Shown here one piece after another: positions 49,474 through 59,863 of a stretch of 64,000 nucleotides of DNA (position 1 is its first letter; each line of letters starts with the position of its first letter). This DNA is from Myxococcales bacterium. GTDB taxonomy: Bacteria > Myxococcota_A > Polyangia > Palsa-1104 > JAEUJZ01. The notes under the pieces are model-generated. The model had not been told where the DNA came from. It did not search any database and saw only the letters and a program-made list of their open reading frames with translations. The stretch is taken from NCBI GenBank assembly GCA_016794365.1, contig JAEUKB010000026.1, positions 1 to 64,000 of the forward strand. The letters are read 5' to 3'. Both the position numbers and the translations under genes were made by a program.

Positions 49474-51783
49474 GTGAGCGACTTTGATCAACAGCAGCAG
49501 GAATCCACAGGCACTTCGCCTTACAACCACTACGACATTTCTGGAGAGCAGAAGAACTCGGGCGGCTCTTACCAGAACTGGACGGCCTGGGGCTCGGGCG
49601 TCGGCAATCGCAAGAGCGACACGCCGCAAGCCGATCCGAAGGATCCCAATGCAGCTCCGTCGGTTGCCAACGCAACGATGGGCGCGCCCAGCGTCGATAC
49701 CGTCGATCTGTCGCGCATTCCGTATCTCCAGAAGGGACCAAAGACTGGCTTCTACGATGACATCCAGGCGGGTGTCGCTCCGTGGGAAACCAACTGGTCC
49801 AAGGCCGAAGATGCCGACTGGGGCAACGTCAAGGGCAACAAAGACGGCCTGAGCGCAGAGCTCTGGAGCGGCTCGGCTGCGGCGGGTGCTCGTCGGCAAG
49901 TCGGTCTGCGCGGTGAAACCGAAGGCGATCTGGGCGGCGTCGCGGACTACAAGGCCAGCGGCGATGTCTACGCCAACGCGGAAGCGGGAGCCGGTGTCAA
50001 AGCGGGTCTCACCAGCAAGGGCTTCGACGCCAGCGCCAATGCCAGCGCCAAAGCAGGCATCGGTGTAACCGGCGACGCAGACATTGCAACCAAGGATCTG
50101 CGCTCTGATTCGATGAAGCAGGACGTGTCCAAGCCCGTGACGATCGGTGCTGGTGTTCACGCCGACGGCTGGGCGGGTGCCAAGGCTGGCATCGGCGCAC
50201 GAGCCGGTCTGAGCACGGACTTCATCGGCGTCGAAGGCAAGGCTGGCGCGATGGCCGGTCTGGAAGGAAACATCGACGCCCACGCGAACCTCGGTCCGCT
50301 CAAGGGCAAGGTCGGAGCCTCGGGCATCATCGGCATCGGCGCAGAAGCCTCGGGAAGTCTGTCGATCGAAGACTGGAAGATCCACATCGGCGGCAAGCTG
50401 GGTGCGGCGCTCGGTATCGGTGGCTCGGTGTCGTTTGATGCGACGCTCGATCTCAAGCAGACGTACGAGCTGGCCAAGTGGGCGGGCAAACAGATCCACA
50501 ACGGACTGGATCGCGACGGCGACGGCAAGCTGGGCATCAACGATGCGGCCAAAGGCGTCGGCGAGCTGGCGCAAGGTGGCGCAAACCTGCTCGACAAAGG
50601 CTTCGAGGGTGCCAAGAGCTTCCTCGATGGTGACAAAGACGGAAAGTTCAGCGTCAACGACATCCGCGTTCGCGCCGGTCAAGCCAAAGACTGGCTGTCC
50701 GACAAAGCGGGCATGGCCAAGGACTGGGCGGGCGATCAGATCAATGCGGCAGGCAAAGCGCTTCACAACGCAGCCGATCGGGACGGAGACGGCAAGATCG
50801 GCTTCGGAGATCTCGTCGCTGGTGCGGGCCAAGCCAAAGAGTGGGCGTCGAACAAGGTCTCACAGGCTGGCAAGGCGCTGGGCAACGCGAAGGACTGGGT
50901 CGTCGAAAAGGGCAAGGCCGCCGGTCGCGCGCTTCACAACGCAGCCGATCGCGATGGCGACGGCAAGCTTGGACTTGGCGACGTGCTCACGGGCATCGGT
51001 GAAGTCAAAGACTTCGCGGGTGAAAAGCTGGCGCAGGCTGGCAAAGCGATCGGCAACGCCAAAGACTGGGCCGTTGACAAAGCGGGAGACGCCAAGGACT
51101 GGCTGCTCGACAAAGCGGCCAACGCAGGCAAGGCCATGCACAACGCAGCCGATCGCGATGGCGACGGCAAGCTGGGCTTCAGTGACATCATCGCAGGCGT
51201 CGGTCAGGCCAAAGACTGGGTCGGTGACAAGGTCGGCAGCGCAGGAAAAGCGCTCGGAGCCGCCAAAGACTGGGCGATCGACAAAGCGGGTGCGGCCAAA
51301 GACTGGATTGGCGAAAAGGCCGGTGCAGCGGGCAAGGCGCTTCACAACGCGGCGGATCGCGATGGCGATGGCAAGCTCGGCTGGGGCGACGTGGTCGCAG
51401 GTGCGGGTCAGGCCAAGCAGTTCGCGGGCAACGCCATCAATGCCACTGGCAAGGCGCTCGGCGCGGCAAAAGACTGGGTCGGTGGAAAAGCCAGTGCTGC
51501 GGGCAAGGCGCTTCACAACGCAGCGGATCGCGACGGCGACGGCAAGCTCGGCTGGGGCGACGTGGTCGCTGGTGCGGGTCAGGCCAAGCAGTTCGCGGGC
51601 AACGCCATCAATGCCACCGGCAAGGCGCTCGGCGCGGCAAAAGACTGGGTCGGTGACAAGGCTGCGGGCGCATGGCAAGGCATCAAGGGCGCTGGCTCGA
51701 CGCTGATGAGCGGACTCGGTGGAGCCGCAAAGACCGTTGGCAACACGCTCGGCAAAGCCAAAGACTTCTTCGGCGGCTGGTAA
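49474..51783 (+). CDS. 769-aa Gly/Ala-rich protein with seven EF-hand loops
   Basis: Starts at the GTG at 49474 (GGGGGA six bases upstream). An earlier in-frame ATG at 49078 lies inside the LRR gene's antisense and is rejected. The N-terminus is Gln-rich (MSDFDQQQQ). About residues 145-330 are Gly/Ala-rich with alternating patterns (GAGVHADGWAGAKAGIGARA), like tail-spike-type or polymorphic-toxin stalks. Then come seven calcium EF-hand loops (first at about 345, last at about 684) of the form DRDGDGKLGWGD, each followed by an amphipathic helix (AGQAKQFAGNAINATGKALG). The C-terminus is another such helix. There is no signal peptide, toxin domain or membrane anchor. It converges on uvrB. Function is unknown; calcium-driven folding outside the cell is inferred. 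Confidence 0.83.
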   Translation: MSDFDQQQQESTGTSPYNHYDISGEQKNSGGSYQNWTAWGSGVGNRKSDTPQADPKDPNAAPSVANATMGAPSVDTVDLSRIPYLQKGPKTGFYDDIQAGVAPWETNWSKAEDADWGNVKGNKDGLSAELWSGSAAAGARRQVGLRGETEGDLGGVADYKASGDVYANAEAGAGVKAGLTSKGFDASANASAKAGIGVTGDADIATKDLRSDSMKQDVSKPVTIGAGVHADGWAGAKAGIGARAGLSTDFIGVEGKAGAMAGLEGNIDAHANLGPLKGKVGASGIIGIGAEASGSLSIEDWKIHIGGKLGAALGIGGSVSFDATLDLKQTYELAKWAGKQIHNGLDRDGDGKLGINDAAKGVGELAQGGANLLDKGFEGAKSFLDGDKDGKFSVNDIRVRAGQAKDWLSDKAGMAKDWAGDQINAAGKALHNAADRDGDGKIGFGDLVAGAGQAKEWASNKVSQAGKALGNAKDWVVEKGKAAGRALHNAADRDGDGKLGLGDVLTGIGEVKDFAGEKLAQAGKAIGNAKDWAVDKAGDAKDWLLDKAANAGKAMHNAADRDGDGKLGFSDIIAGVGQAKDWVGDKVGSAGKALGAAKDWAIDKAGAAKDWIGEKAGAAGKALHNAADRDGDGKLGWGDVVAGAGQAKQFAGNAINATGKALGAAKDWVGGKASAAGKALHNAADRDGDGKLGWGDVVAGAGQAKQFAGNAINATGKALGAAKDWVGDKAAGAWQGIKGAGSTLMSGLGGAAKTVGNTLGKAKDFFGGW
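51331..51663. repeat. near-identical 171-bp (57-codon) tandem repeat in the EF-hand gene
   Basis: Two copies start GGCAAGGCGCTTCACAAC at 51331 and 51502. They are almost identical at the DNA level, including third positions, apart from isolated changes, while the earlier EF-hand units (from 50500) have diverged. The spacing of loops 3-4 is also 57 codons. Confidence 0.9.
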
Positions 51784-51815
51784 CGTCCCGCTAGCTCGAC
51801 AGTCCGTCGGGCAAT

Positions 51816-53912
51816 TTACCGCATCATCAGATCGAGCTGCTCTAGCTCTCGAATTCGATCACGCAGCGACGCGGCTTTCTCGAAGTTGAGATCCGCCGCT
51901 GCTTCCTTCATCTGCGCCTTGAGCTTGGTCAAAAGCGCCGGAATGTTCGCCAGATCGAGCGGAGCATCGTCTTTGGCAGCAGCCTGCTTTTTGGCACCAA
52001 ACGGAAGTCCGGTCTTTTTGTCGGGACGACCTTTGCGCTCTTTTTCGCTGCCGTAGCCTGGTCGAGCCTCCCCCGCTGCCAGCTCTTGCTGATCGACACC
52101 CTCGTGAACGAGCGTGCGGAGGTCGCTGACTTTGCGTCGGACCGTCATCGGCGTAATGCCGTGCTTTTTGTTGTGCTCGTCCTGAATCTTGCGACGACGC
52201 GCCGTCTCATCCAAGCAGACCTGCATCGAGCGCGTGATTCTGTCGCCGTACATGATCACTTTGCCGCGCTCGTTGCGGGCAGCACGACCGCAGGTCTGAA
52301 TGAGCGAGCGCTCAGCGCGCAGGAAGCCCTCTTTGTCCGCGTCCAAAATGAGCACCAGCGACACTTCAGGCAGGTCCAAGCCTTCGCGGAGCAGGTTAAT
52401 GCCTACCAGCACATCAAAGACGCCCTGGCGCAGGTCACGAATGATTTCGGTGCGCTCCATCGTGTCGATGTCGGAGTGCAGATAGCGAACCCGAATGCCG
52501 TGTTCCGCGTAAAACTCGGTGAGCTGCTCGGCCATTCGCTTGGTCAGCGTCGTCACCAGCACGCGATCGCCGATGGACAGTCGCTGACGAATCTCGGCAA
52601 TCGAGTCATCGACCTGCGAGCCAACCGGACGCACTTCGATCTCTGGATCGAGAAGTCCCGTCGGACGAATCACTTGTTGAACGACCACGCCGCCGGTCTG
52701 CGTCAGCTCATAATCACCGGGCGTCGCCGACACAAATACAACTTGCGGGACGCGCTCGTTCCATTCCTCGAACTTGAGCGGACGGTTATCCAGCGCCGAT
52801 GGCAAGCGAAAGCCGTAATCGACCAGCGTTTCCTTGCGCGAGCGATCGCCGCGATACATCGCTTGAACCTGCGGAATCGTCTGATGGCTTTCATCGACGA
52901 TGCACAGAAAGTCACGCGGAAAATAGTCAATCAGCGTCGCAGGTGGCTCTCCCGGTGTGCGTCCCGATAGATGACGAGAGTAGTTCTCGATGCCGCTACA
53001 GTGGCCCATCTGATCCAGCATCTCGAGGTCAAACAGCGTGCGCTGCTCGATGCGCTGGGCCTCGACAAGCTTCATGTTGTCTTTGAGAAACGTGATCCGC
53101 TCGCGCAGCTCTTCTTTGATCGCGCCCATCGCCCGAACCAGTGCGTCGGCGGGTGTGACGTACTGCGAGCCCGGATAGATGCTGACCTCTTTGAGCCTGC
53201 GCAGCGTCTTGCCACGCAGCGGATCGACCTCGGAAATGGTGTCGATCTCGTCGCCGAACCACTCGATGCGAATCGCGACTTCTTCCTCGAACGGAGGAAA
53301 CACTTCGACGGTATCGCCACGGACACGGAAGGTTCCCCGATGGAAGTCGAGGTCGTTTCGCTCGTACTGAAGCTCAACCAGCCTGCGCAGCACCGCATCG
53401 CGACGAACGCTCTGTCCGACATCCAGCCCCAGCACCATGCTGCGATAAAAGTCCGGATCGCCGATGCCGTAAATACAAGACACCGACGCGACCACGATGA
53501 CATCGCGACGCGACACCACTGCATGCATCGCCGAGTGACGCATCCGATCAATCTCTTCGTTGATCAGCGAGTCTTTCTCGATGAAGGTATCCGACGTCGG
53601 AATGTACGCTTCCGGCTGGTAATAGTCGTAGTACGAGACGAAGTACTCGACGGCGTTGTGCGGAAACAGCTCTTTGAACTCGCCATAGAGCTGCGCCGCC
53701 AGCGTCTTGTTGTGCGCGATGATCAGGGTCGGCTTTTGTACTTTCTCGATGACACACGCCATCGTGAACGTCTTGCCAGAGCCCGTAAGACCCAGCAGCA
53801 CCTGGCGCTTGTCGCCTCGGACAATGCCTTCGGTGAGCTGCACGATGGCCGACGGCTGATCGCCGCGCGGCTCCATCGATGAAACAATCTGAAGCTGCTT
53901 ACCCTGCGTCAT
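51816..53912 (-). CDS. uvrB: UvrABC system protein B
   Basis: 698 aa. Nucleotide excision repair helicase-like protein that verifies damage with UvrA and recruits UvrC. Visible are Walker [14 protein letters not shown] (about residue 40), the beta-hairpin region [21 protein letters not shown], motif [15 protein letters not shown], the helicase motifs [20 protein letters not shown] and [10 protein letters not shown], and the C-terminal UVR domain ([20 protein letters not shown]). Length is normal. It lies 8 bp after a TonB-receptor gene on the same strand, an unusual partner, so it may be transcribed from upstream or from an internal promoter. Confidence 0.97.
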   Translation of the reverse strand: MTQGKQLQIVSSMEPRGDQPSAIVQLTEGIVRGDKRQVLLGLTGSGKTFTMACVIEKVQKPTLIIAHNKTLAAQLYGEFKELFPHNAVEYFVSYYDYYQPEAYIPTSDTFIEKDSLINEEIDRMRHSAMHAVVSRRDVIVVASVSCIYGIGDPDFYRSMVLGLDVGQSVRRDAVLRRLVELQYERNDLDFHRGTFRVRGDTVEVFPPFEEEVAIRIEWFGDEIDTISEVDPLRGKTLRRLKEVSIYPGSQYVTPADALVRAMGAIKEELRERITFLKDNMKLVEAQRIEQRTLFDLEMLDQMGHCSGIENYSRHLSGRTPGEPPATLIDYFPRDFLCIVDESHQTIPQVQAMYRGDRSRKETLVDYGFRLPSALDNRPLKFEEWNERVPQVVFVSATPGDYELTQTGGVVVQQVIRPTGLLDPEIEVRPVGSQVDDSIAEIRQRLSIGDRVLVTTLTKRMAEQLTEFYAEHGIRVRYLHSDIDTMERTEIIRDLRQGVFDVLVGINLLREGLDLPEVSLVLILDADKEGFLRAERSLIQTCGRAARNERGKVIMYGDRITRSMQVCLDETARRRKIQDEHNKKHGITPMTVRRKVSDLRTLVHEGVDQQELAAGEARPGYGSEKERKGRPDKKTGLPFGAKKQAAAKDDAPLDLANIPALLTKLKAQMKEAAADLNFEKAASLRDRIRELEQLDLMMR

Positions 53913-53920
53913 CGCGAGTC

Positions 53921-56719
53921 TTAGTACCGATAGCGGACGATGATCTCGGCGTTGAAGTTGTCTTGACGACCTTGGATGGCCCCAAACGTGGTGCCGTTCC
54001 GCTGATCGATCGACGTCGGAGTTCCGCTGTTGAAGATGTTGAACAGCAGCAGCATCAGGTCAAAGCGCTGACCGATGAGCTTCTGAAAGTTGTACGTAAA
54101 CTGCAGGTCAAGGATGAACTGATCGGGCAGCTTGAACTCCGCCCACGTCGTGGGATCGTTCACTCGAGTTCCCGTCGAAGTTCCCCGCTGCGAGCGATAC
54201 AGCGAAAAGCTCGCGTCTTCCGGGCTCTGGAACACCTTCCACTGCGGCGCGCCGGTTCGATACTGCATCCGCACGCTGGTGTTTAGGCCGAAGTCGAAGT
54301 TGTAATCAATCGCCCCTTTGAGCGTGTGACGATAGTTGTCCGACAGCGGCCCGTTATAGAGCGGGTTCAGGCGCGGATTCTGTCGATACGATGAAAAGTA
54401 ATCGCTGACCGTTCCGTCGGTAAATGCCAGCGTATACGACGCAACCAGGCCCCAGTTCCCAGGATTGCCCTGCACCCACAGATCCAGTCCGTGATACAGG
54501 CGCTGCGCGTCATCGGGCGTCTCAGCCAGGAAAATCCGACGACGCTCTCCGTTGGCGTAGCCGACGATGCGCGTGCCTGCTGGATCCCAGATTTGGTTGA
54601 CCTCGGTGTTGGCCCACATGTTGGCGTAGCGACGGAACGTATAGTCCACACCGACGATCATCTCGCTGATGACTTCGCGGCGAATGCCTGCCGACACTTC
54701 ATCCAGACTCGGCGGCTTCACGTTGTCCGCAAAGAGCTGTCCGCCCGGACCACCTGAGCGATTGCGCTCGACAAACGACTTGCTCGTGCCATCCCAGTTT
54801 TTCTGAATCGCAAGCTGCTGTGGGTTGCCTCGATCCGCGATGTACGAGTTCCCCATGTCGTTGTGTCGTCCGTAGTGCGCCGACAGAAGCGTCGTTCGAT
54901 CGTGCAGCAGGTCGTACACCAGCGACATCCGAGGCCCAAAACCAATCAGCGAGCCCAAGCGATTGCCTTGGTAGTCGCGCAAGATTCCGGTGTCAAAGCG
55001 CATACCCGGAACCAGCGTCAGGTAGCGCTTGATGGTGTAGCGGTCTTGCGCAAAAAATCCGATGTTTATCGCGTCTGCCGTCGTCGTAAAGCCCTCACCA
55101 GCCACTCCGTTATTCGGCAGCGAATCGGGATACTCCGTCACCTGCGAGCAGCTTGCGTGCGTGCTCATGTCCGACGGCTCACACGGTGTTCCTGGGATCG
55201 TATCGACGTAGTTTCGTCCGCCCGCGATGCCGACGTTGTGGCGATAGCTCATGTACGCAAACTGCGCGCCGATCTTGACGTTGTGCATCCCGCCCAGACC
55301 CATCGTGCTGTACAGCAGCGTCGGATCGACCTGAATGCGATACTTCGTTTCCTGGTTCCAGCCGAGCGCGCTGTTTAGGTACGTCACGCCGTTGAACTGA
55401 TCCGAAGTTCGCAGCGCATGCGACGGAGTCACGCGATCCGGCTGTCCGTCTTCGCCCACGCGCATCGTGTCTTCCACCGACCGCTTGGTGGTGAAGCCCG
55501 CCTGCATCTGGAACATCCACTTGGGCGAGATCGCCGAGTCGAGCAGCAACACCAGCCACTCTCCGCCGCGACCCGTCTGGCGCTCTGCTTCCGCTGCCAG
55601 CGTCGTCTGCTGCGCCCCGTTGGTGATGAAGTTGCGGTCGATGTTAAACGACACAGAAAGCCGCGTTCCCGTCGTCACTTGCCAGGTCAGCTTGGCGCGT
55701 CCCAGGTAGGTATAGGTGTCGCGAAATCGATCCGTGTCGTCGGTGATCCCGAGCCAAGGAAACGGCGGCACCGTGATCATCGCGCGGTTGTAGTTGAACT
55801 GGAACGACGTAAAAAACCACAGCCGATCCTTCACGATCGGTCCGCCTACGTTCGCGTTCACCGAGTAAAAGTCCCGAACCGGAGGCTCTCTTTCATCGTA
55901 GGTGAGCGCGCCGTTTTGCTGCGGAAGCTGCGCACCGTAGCGCGTCCGTAGATAGAACGCGGTCGGCTGAATGATCACGCTTGCATCGACGGTGAAGTTG
56001 TTTCCACCCGAGCGCGTCACCATGTTCTGGACCAGACCGAGCGAGTTGTATTCCGCGTCCATCGCGCCGGTAAACAGCGTGTACTGCTCGACGGCATCGA
56101 AGTTCATCGGCGAGCTGATTCCGCCCGTCACGATGTCCGACGTATCCAGGCCATCGACCAGGAAGCGGGTATAGCGCGACAGACCGCCACGCACCGACGG
56201 AGACGTTCCCGGTCCGACGCCCGCTGCAAGCTGCGCCACCGACTGAATCTGCCGAAACACCGGCGTGCGCGACACCTTCTGGTTGTCCAGCGTCGTCGTC
56301 GAAACAGCGCTCTCGGGATTGAGCACCGGGTTGCGCTTTTCGATGATTCGCTTCGTCTCGGTAATCTGACCGACGCGCAGCACCACATCGACGGCGGCAA
56401 GCTGTCCCGCCACCACCACAATCCCGCGCTGCTCGACCGGAGCAAAGCCTTCAATCTTCGCTTCCAGCTCATACGAACCGGGCGGAAGGCTCTGAAACAG
56501 ATAGCTGCCATCGTCGCCGGTTTCTACCGTGCGACTCCCGCCGATCAGCTGCTTAGAACGAACCACAATCGGAACGCCCGACAGCCCATCTTTGGTGCCA
56601 TCGATCGTGACAATGCCACCGAGCCGTCCGGTGACTTCACCGATGGCCAAGGCCAGCTTTGGGGACAGAAAAAGTACAAGGAGCAGCAGCGCCGCCCACG
56701 GCCCTCTTCTACATCGCAT
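53921..56719 (-). CDS. TonB-dependent outer-membrane receptor (Oar-like)
   Basis: 932 aa from the ATG at 56719, with GGGGAG upstream; the TTG five codons earlier is rejected. A signal peptide runs to ALA (about residue 25). A carboxypeptidase-regulatory-like domain is next (about 30-110, [20 protein letters not shown]). The plug domain has [35 protein letters not shown] and [19 protein letters not shown] long beta-barrel ends in the aromatic signature IVRYRY. These Oar-type receptors move large or unknown substrates in myxobacteria and Acidobacteria. The lipoprotein gene upstream, 17 bp away, is its likely surface partner. Confidence 0.9.
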   Translation of the reverse strand: MRCRRGPWAALLLLVLFLSPKLALAIGEVTGRLGGIVTIDGTKDGLSGVPIVVRSKQLIGGSRTVETGDDGSYLFQSLPPGSYELEAKIEGFAPVEQRGIVVVAGQLAAVDVVLRVGQITETKRIIEKRNPVLNPESAVSTTTLDNQKVSRTPVFRQIQSVAQLAAGVGPGTSPSVRGGLSRYTRFLVDGLDTSDIVTGGISSPMNFDAVEQYTLFTGAMDAEYNSLGLVQNMVTRSGGNNFTVDASVIIQPTAFYLRTRYGAQLPQQNGALTYDEREPPVRDFYSVNANVGGPIVKDRLWFFTSFQFNYNRAMITVPPFPWLGITDDTDRFRDTYTYLGRAKLTWQVTTGTRLSVSFNIDRNFITNGAQQTTLAAEAERQTGRGGEWLVLLLDSAISPKWMFQMQAGFTTKRSVEDTMRVGEDGQPDRVTPSHALRTSDQFNGVTYLNSALGWNQETKYRIQVDPTLLYSTMGLGGMHNVKIGAQFAYMSYRHNVGIAGGRNYVDTIPGTPCEPSDMSTHASCSQVTEYPDSLPNNGVAGEGFTTTADAINIGFFAQDRYTIKRYLTLVPGMRFDTGILRDYQGNRLGSLIGFGPRMSLVYDLLHDRTTLLSAHYGRHNDMGNSYIADRGNPQQLAIQKNWDGTSKSFVERNRSGGPGGQLFADNVKPPSLDEVSAGIRREVISEMIVGVDYTFRRYANMWANTEVNQIWDPAGTRIVGYANGERRRIFLAETPDDAQRLYHGLDLWVQGNPGNWGLVASYTLAFTDGTVSDYFSSYRQNPRLNPLYNGPLSDNYRHTLKGAIDYNFDFGLNTSVRMQYRTGAPQWKVFQSPEDASFSLYRSQRGTSTGTRVNDPTTWAEFKLPDQFILDLQFTYNFQKLIGQRFDLMLLLFNIFNSGTPTSIDQRNGTTFGAIQGRQDNFNAEIIVRYRY

Positions 56720-56736
56720 CGACGGACTCCCCAAGG

Positions 56737-58170
56737 CTACTTGCCGCTCGCCAAAAACAGACAGTGGACGTACACATCCTTGCCAGGTGCCGTCGGCAGG
56801 ATCGCCGTCGGGTTGGCCAAGATCTCACTGACGCTACAGAGTGGTCGTGGCCGAATCGCATCCGGCTCGCTCTTGGCGCAGGTCGTTAGCTTCGACAGAT
56901 CAACCCAGCGCACCCGGCACACTGGCGAAAAGCCCGGCTGCCCCGGTGCCGCCGCAAACATCGCCAGCGCGTCTGCCTTGCGAGTCTTGGTCATGTCCAC
57001 CGGATCGGTCAGCGTCACAATCGACTTCGCACGCGGCAGCGGATCGGCTGCGTCGTAGCCAGTGCCTCCCGGCGGAACGAACTCGTCCTTCGAGACGTAC
57101 AGATCGTTTATCACCGGGCAGACCGGCGGCGGAACCAAGCACGTTCCTGGCTTCGCAGCGTCCGTTGCGGTGCAGACTTCTCCGTCAGAGAAGCTGCAAC
57201 CCGTCGGCATTCCGCTTTCGATCTTGCAGCTACGGCCCGAATCAAACAGCGCGGGGCACTTCTTGGCTTCGGTGGACACCGGCAGATCGCCACCATCGAG
57301 ATAACCAGACAGCAGCCCACGGAACCAGGCCTGCGACGGGAATGCAAACGATGAATCTTGATCGGTGAAGCTCTTGGGATACGTCGCTTTGCTGCCCGTC
57401 ACAAACGGACATGACTGCACCGGATCAAGACTGCGACCGACGGGAACACCGACATTGACCATCGGCCAGTCTTTCCAGCGTGGCGTGCCCGCTTTGATCT
57501 GCTCGCGGCTCGGGAAGGAAAAGTCGATGTCTGTCGGACCACCTTCCGCAAAAGCCTTGGTGGCTCGATCCCAGCCTGCGCGCTCAAGCAGAGAGACTTC
57601 TCGCTTCACATCGTTGCAGCCCATGCGATCACGGACCCCAGTGCCGAGCGAAGCCTGAATCACCAGATGGAATGGCTTGTACGAGGCCTGTGCCGTGGGT
57701 TCCGACGCGGTTCCGACCTGAATCGGGAACAGGCCCTGCGACAGGATCGGATACTGCACGCGCTTGTCGTAGTTGCTCGTGCGGATGTCAAACTCACCGG
57801 GATCTTCACGGCCTTCGGGAGCATTGCAGCCCGTGAGCTGATACACCGACGCTGGCAGTGCTCGTGACGTGTCAAACGAACCCGACAGATCGATCTGCGC
57901 CGCATAGAGCGCGCCCAGATAGTAAAAGCGCAGACCATCGCTCAGGGATGCTCCGTCCCAGCCTCGTCGAGGCATTAGACAGCCAAGCGCTGGATCTTCG
58001 CGTGTCGTCGGCTGAAAGCGATACTGCCTATCGAAGCCCGACGGATCGATCGTTCCCATATACGGATCGGGATCGATCAGGCCGTTACACCCAGCCAAAA
58101 GCGACAAGAGCACGCAGCCGGGCAGTGATGAGAAGCGGACAGAGCGGACAAGCGTGTTGGTCTGCGACAT
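56737..58170 (-). CDS. lipoprotein linked to a TonB receptor, 477 aa
   Basis: The start is the ATG at 58170, whose protein begins with a lipoprotein signal (lipobox LLSLLAGC); a longer frame upstream (to 58509) is Arg/Ser-rich and is the antisense of the DUF3703 gene. The mature chain contains many Cys and Pro (GCLMPRRGWDGASLSDGLRF, QSCPFVTGSKATYPKSF, PALFDSGRSCKIESGM, VCTATDAAKPGTCLVPPP) and a repeated V-D-L-S-K-L motif. No fold is recognised. Its tight coupling to the TonB receptor suggests a surface substrate-capture protein, comparable in position, not sequence, with SusD. Confidence 0.75.
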   Translation of the reverse strand: MSQTNTLVRSVRFSSLPGCVLLSLLAGCNGLIDPDPYMGTIDPSGFDRQYRFQPTTREDPALGCLMPRRGWDGASLSDGLRFYYLGALYAAQIDLSGSFDTSRALPASVYQLTGCNAPEGREDPGEFDIRTSNYDKRVQYPILSQGLFPIQVGTASEPTAQASYKPFHLVIQASLGTGVRDRMGCNDVKREVSLLERAGWDRATKAFAEGGPTDIDFSFPSREQIKAGTPRWKDWPMVNVGVPVGRSLDPVQSCPFVTGSKATYPKSFTDQDSSFAFPSQAWFRGLLSGYLDGGDLPVSTEAKKCPALFDSGRSCKIESGMPTGCSFSDGEVCTATDAAKPGTCLVPPPVCPVINDLYVSKDEFVPPGGTGYDAADPLPRAKSIVTLTDPVDMTKTRKADALAMFAAAPGQPGFSPVCRVRWVDLSKLTTCAKSEPDAIRPRPLCSVSEILANPTAILPTAPGKDVYVHCLFLASGK

Positions 58171-58235
58171 CGGGCGGCGTGTAGCACGTTCTTCCCCGAC
58201 AAGACAAGCGCCGTCGTGACGCGCGACCCTTGGGC

Positions 58236-58619
58236 TTAGCGGACTGCGGCCACTCCCTCGCGAAGTATCTGTGCCAGATCGGCTGGAACCGGACCGCGTC
58301 GCAGTGGATTGACGTTTTGACCGCTCGCCCCGACCGTATGACGAACCAGCGCCGTCGCAAGTGGATTGCTCAGCAGGATCAGCACCTGGCGAATCGTCAG
58401 ACCGATCTGCTTGCGACGGATTCCGTAGCGAATCATCGCGAGATGAACCCGGGCGTGTGGACCGTTCCACGCTTGTCCGAGCACATGCGCTCGCGACAGC
58501 AGCGACCACGCTTCATCAAACTGCTCGATCGAAAGCGCTGCGTCGGCTCTCTGTAGCTCTTCATTCAAAGCGGAAAGGATCTTCGGGGGAATCTTGGCGG
58601 GAACTGCGTCGGCTGGCAT
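58236..58619 (-). CDS. DUF3703-family protein
   Basis: 127 aa from the ATG at 58619. It follows the DUF3703 pattern: EAWSLLSRAHVLGQAWNGPH, VHLAMIRYGIRRKQIG, and the tail GASGQNVNPLRRGPVPADL. The family is a small, mostly helical protein of unknown role, often with a 'HVLGQ' motif and TPR-like helices. No signal peptide is seen. It lies 58 bp after the acyltransferase gene on the same strand. Confidence 0.8.
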   Translation of the reverse strand: MPADAVPAKIPPKILSALNEELQRADAALSIEQFDEAWSLLSRAHVLGQAWNGPHARVHLAMIRYGIRRKQIGLTIRQVLILLSNPLATALVRHTVGASGQNVNPLRRGPVPADLAQILREGVAAVR

Positions 58620-58677
58620 CACAACCTCTGGCTGGCACAGTAGCATGCGCCTGTGCCGCATCAGTGGACGCTCGTCG

Positions 58678-59757
58678 CTACGGCTTGGCTTGCGAGGTCA
58701 GCGACACCGGAGCCAGCTCCGGCACAGACGGAACGATCACACGCGGCTTGCGCTCTGCCACCCAGTCGTCGAGCTTTTTCCACTCATCGAGCAGCCAGGT
58801 GATGATCTCGGACCGCTCTGTGGGGATTTCTGCATACGGAATCCGACGGAACATCACCTCGATGCGCTGATGCAGATGCCGTCCGTCCACCAGATCGCGA
58901 AAGCTCGACGCCACTTCATATCCAACGTGCTGACAGATGACGACATCCGCGCCGGGATTGCGACACAGAAGCTCCACCGGACCACCGAGCTGCGGCGGCA
59001 TGACGTGATGCAGACGCGACGCCAGCGCATGAAGCGAGGGATTGTCTCGACGCAGCTTTTCCAAAAGCTTCGCTCGCTTGTCCTCTGAATAGCGCGTGCC
59101 TTCGGGATACAGAATGATCGCGTCTTTGGGGCTCATCTGCGAAAGCTGCGCGCACACCGCTTCGACTTCGCGTCCACCGTTCTTCGATCCTCGTCGCACA
59201 AAACACGAACCGAGCCGTCCGCCAATCACATCGAACACTGGATCGTTGATCAGCTCGCGCTTGACGACGTAGCGCAGACGAAAGCCAAAGTGCCGACCCA
59301 GATACGTCGGACCGATCGGCGTGTCGCCCAGGCTCGCGTGACGGAGCAGCACAATCAGCGGTCCCGGCTTTTCCAGCGCATCCAGACCTTCGACCGTGAT
59401 GCGTAGATCGAAAAAGAACACCCCGAGCGAGTACAGGACCTGTCCCCACCAGTTGGACAGCTGCACCGTCGCATCCGACATGCGCTTTCGACCGGACGAG
59501 GTAAAGCCCAGAAGGACCAGCCACTGAAGCGCAGCCAGCGTCAGAAACAGCATCTCGCCGCCGAAGTAGCCGGTCATAAAGCCCACAAACCGCAGCTTGG
59601 CGAAGCGATGCTTTTCAAACGGTCCGTACAACAGGCCGAGCACCACGACGAGCGGCGACAGGACAATCAGCAGTCCTCCCACCACGAAAAACAGCGGAAT
59701 CGTCACGGCTCGACGGCGCCACGTCTCGGTCCACGGATCTCTGTGTTGCTCGACCAT
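58678..59757 (-). CDS. PlsC-type lysophospholipid acyltransferase, membrane protein
   Basis: 359 aa from the ATG at 59757 (an in-frame TTG is three codons upstream). Two or three N-terminal membrane helices (VTIPLFFVVGGLLIVLSPLV, MLFLTLAALQWLVLLGF) precede the acyltransferase domain. Motif I is HASLGD (HX4D, about residue 160), motif II is near LGSCFVRRGSKNGG, and motif III is YPEGTR. Family members put a fatty acyl chain on lysophosphatidate or a lipid relative. It is larger than E. coli PlsC (245 aa) and probably acts on another lipid. Confidence 0.85.
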   Translation of the reverse strand: MVEQHRDPWTETWRRRAVTIPLFFVVGGLLIVLSPLVVVLGLLYGPFEKHRFAKLRFVGFMTGYFGGEMLFLTLAALQWLVLLGFTSSGRKRMSDATVQLSNWWGQVLYSLGVFFFDLRITVEGLDALEKPGPLIVLLRHASLGDTPIGPTYLGRHFGFRLRYVVKRELINDPVFDVIGGRLGSCFVRRGSKNGGREVEAVCAQLSQMSPKDAIILYPEGTRYSEDKRAKLLEKLRRDNPSLHALASRLHHVMPPQLGGPVELLCRNPGADVVICQHVGYEVASSFRDLVDGRHLHQRIEVMFRRIPYAEIPTERSEIITWLLDEWKKLDDWVAERKPRVIVPSVPELAPVSLTSQAKP

Positions 59758-59863
59758 TGTCGGCAAGATAACGGAAACGATCGGTGGGTCAGCGAGGCTG
59801 GCGTGAAAAATGACGGCACCGTGACAAATCCATGACAGAAGGCGCGGTGCCCAGCAGGTCGGA

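Noticed and set aside
58171..58509. N-terminal extension of the lipoprotein at 56737-58170
   Set aside because: It is antisense-like Arg/Ser-rich sequence overlapping the DUF3703 gene, and the lipoprotein signal begins at 58170.
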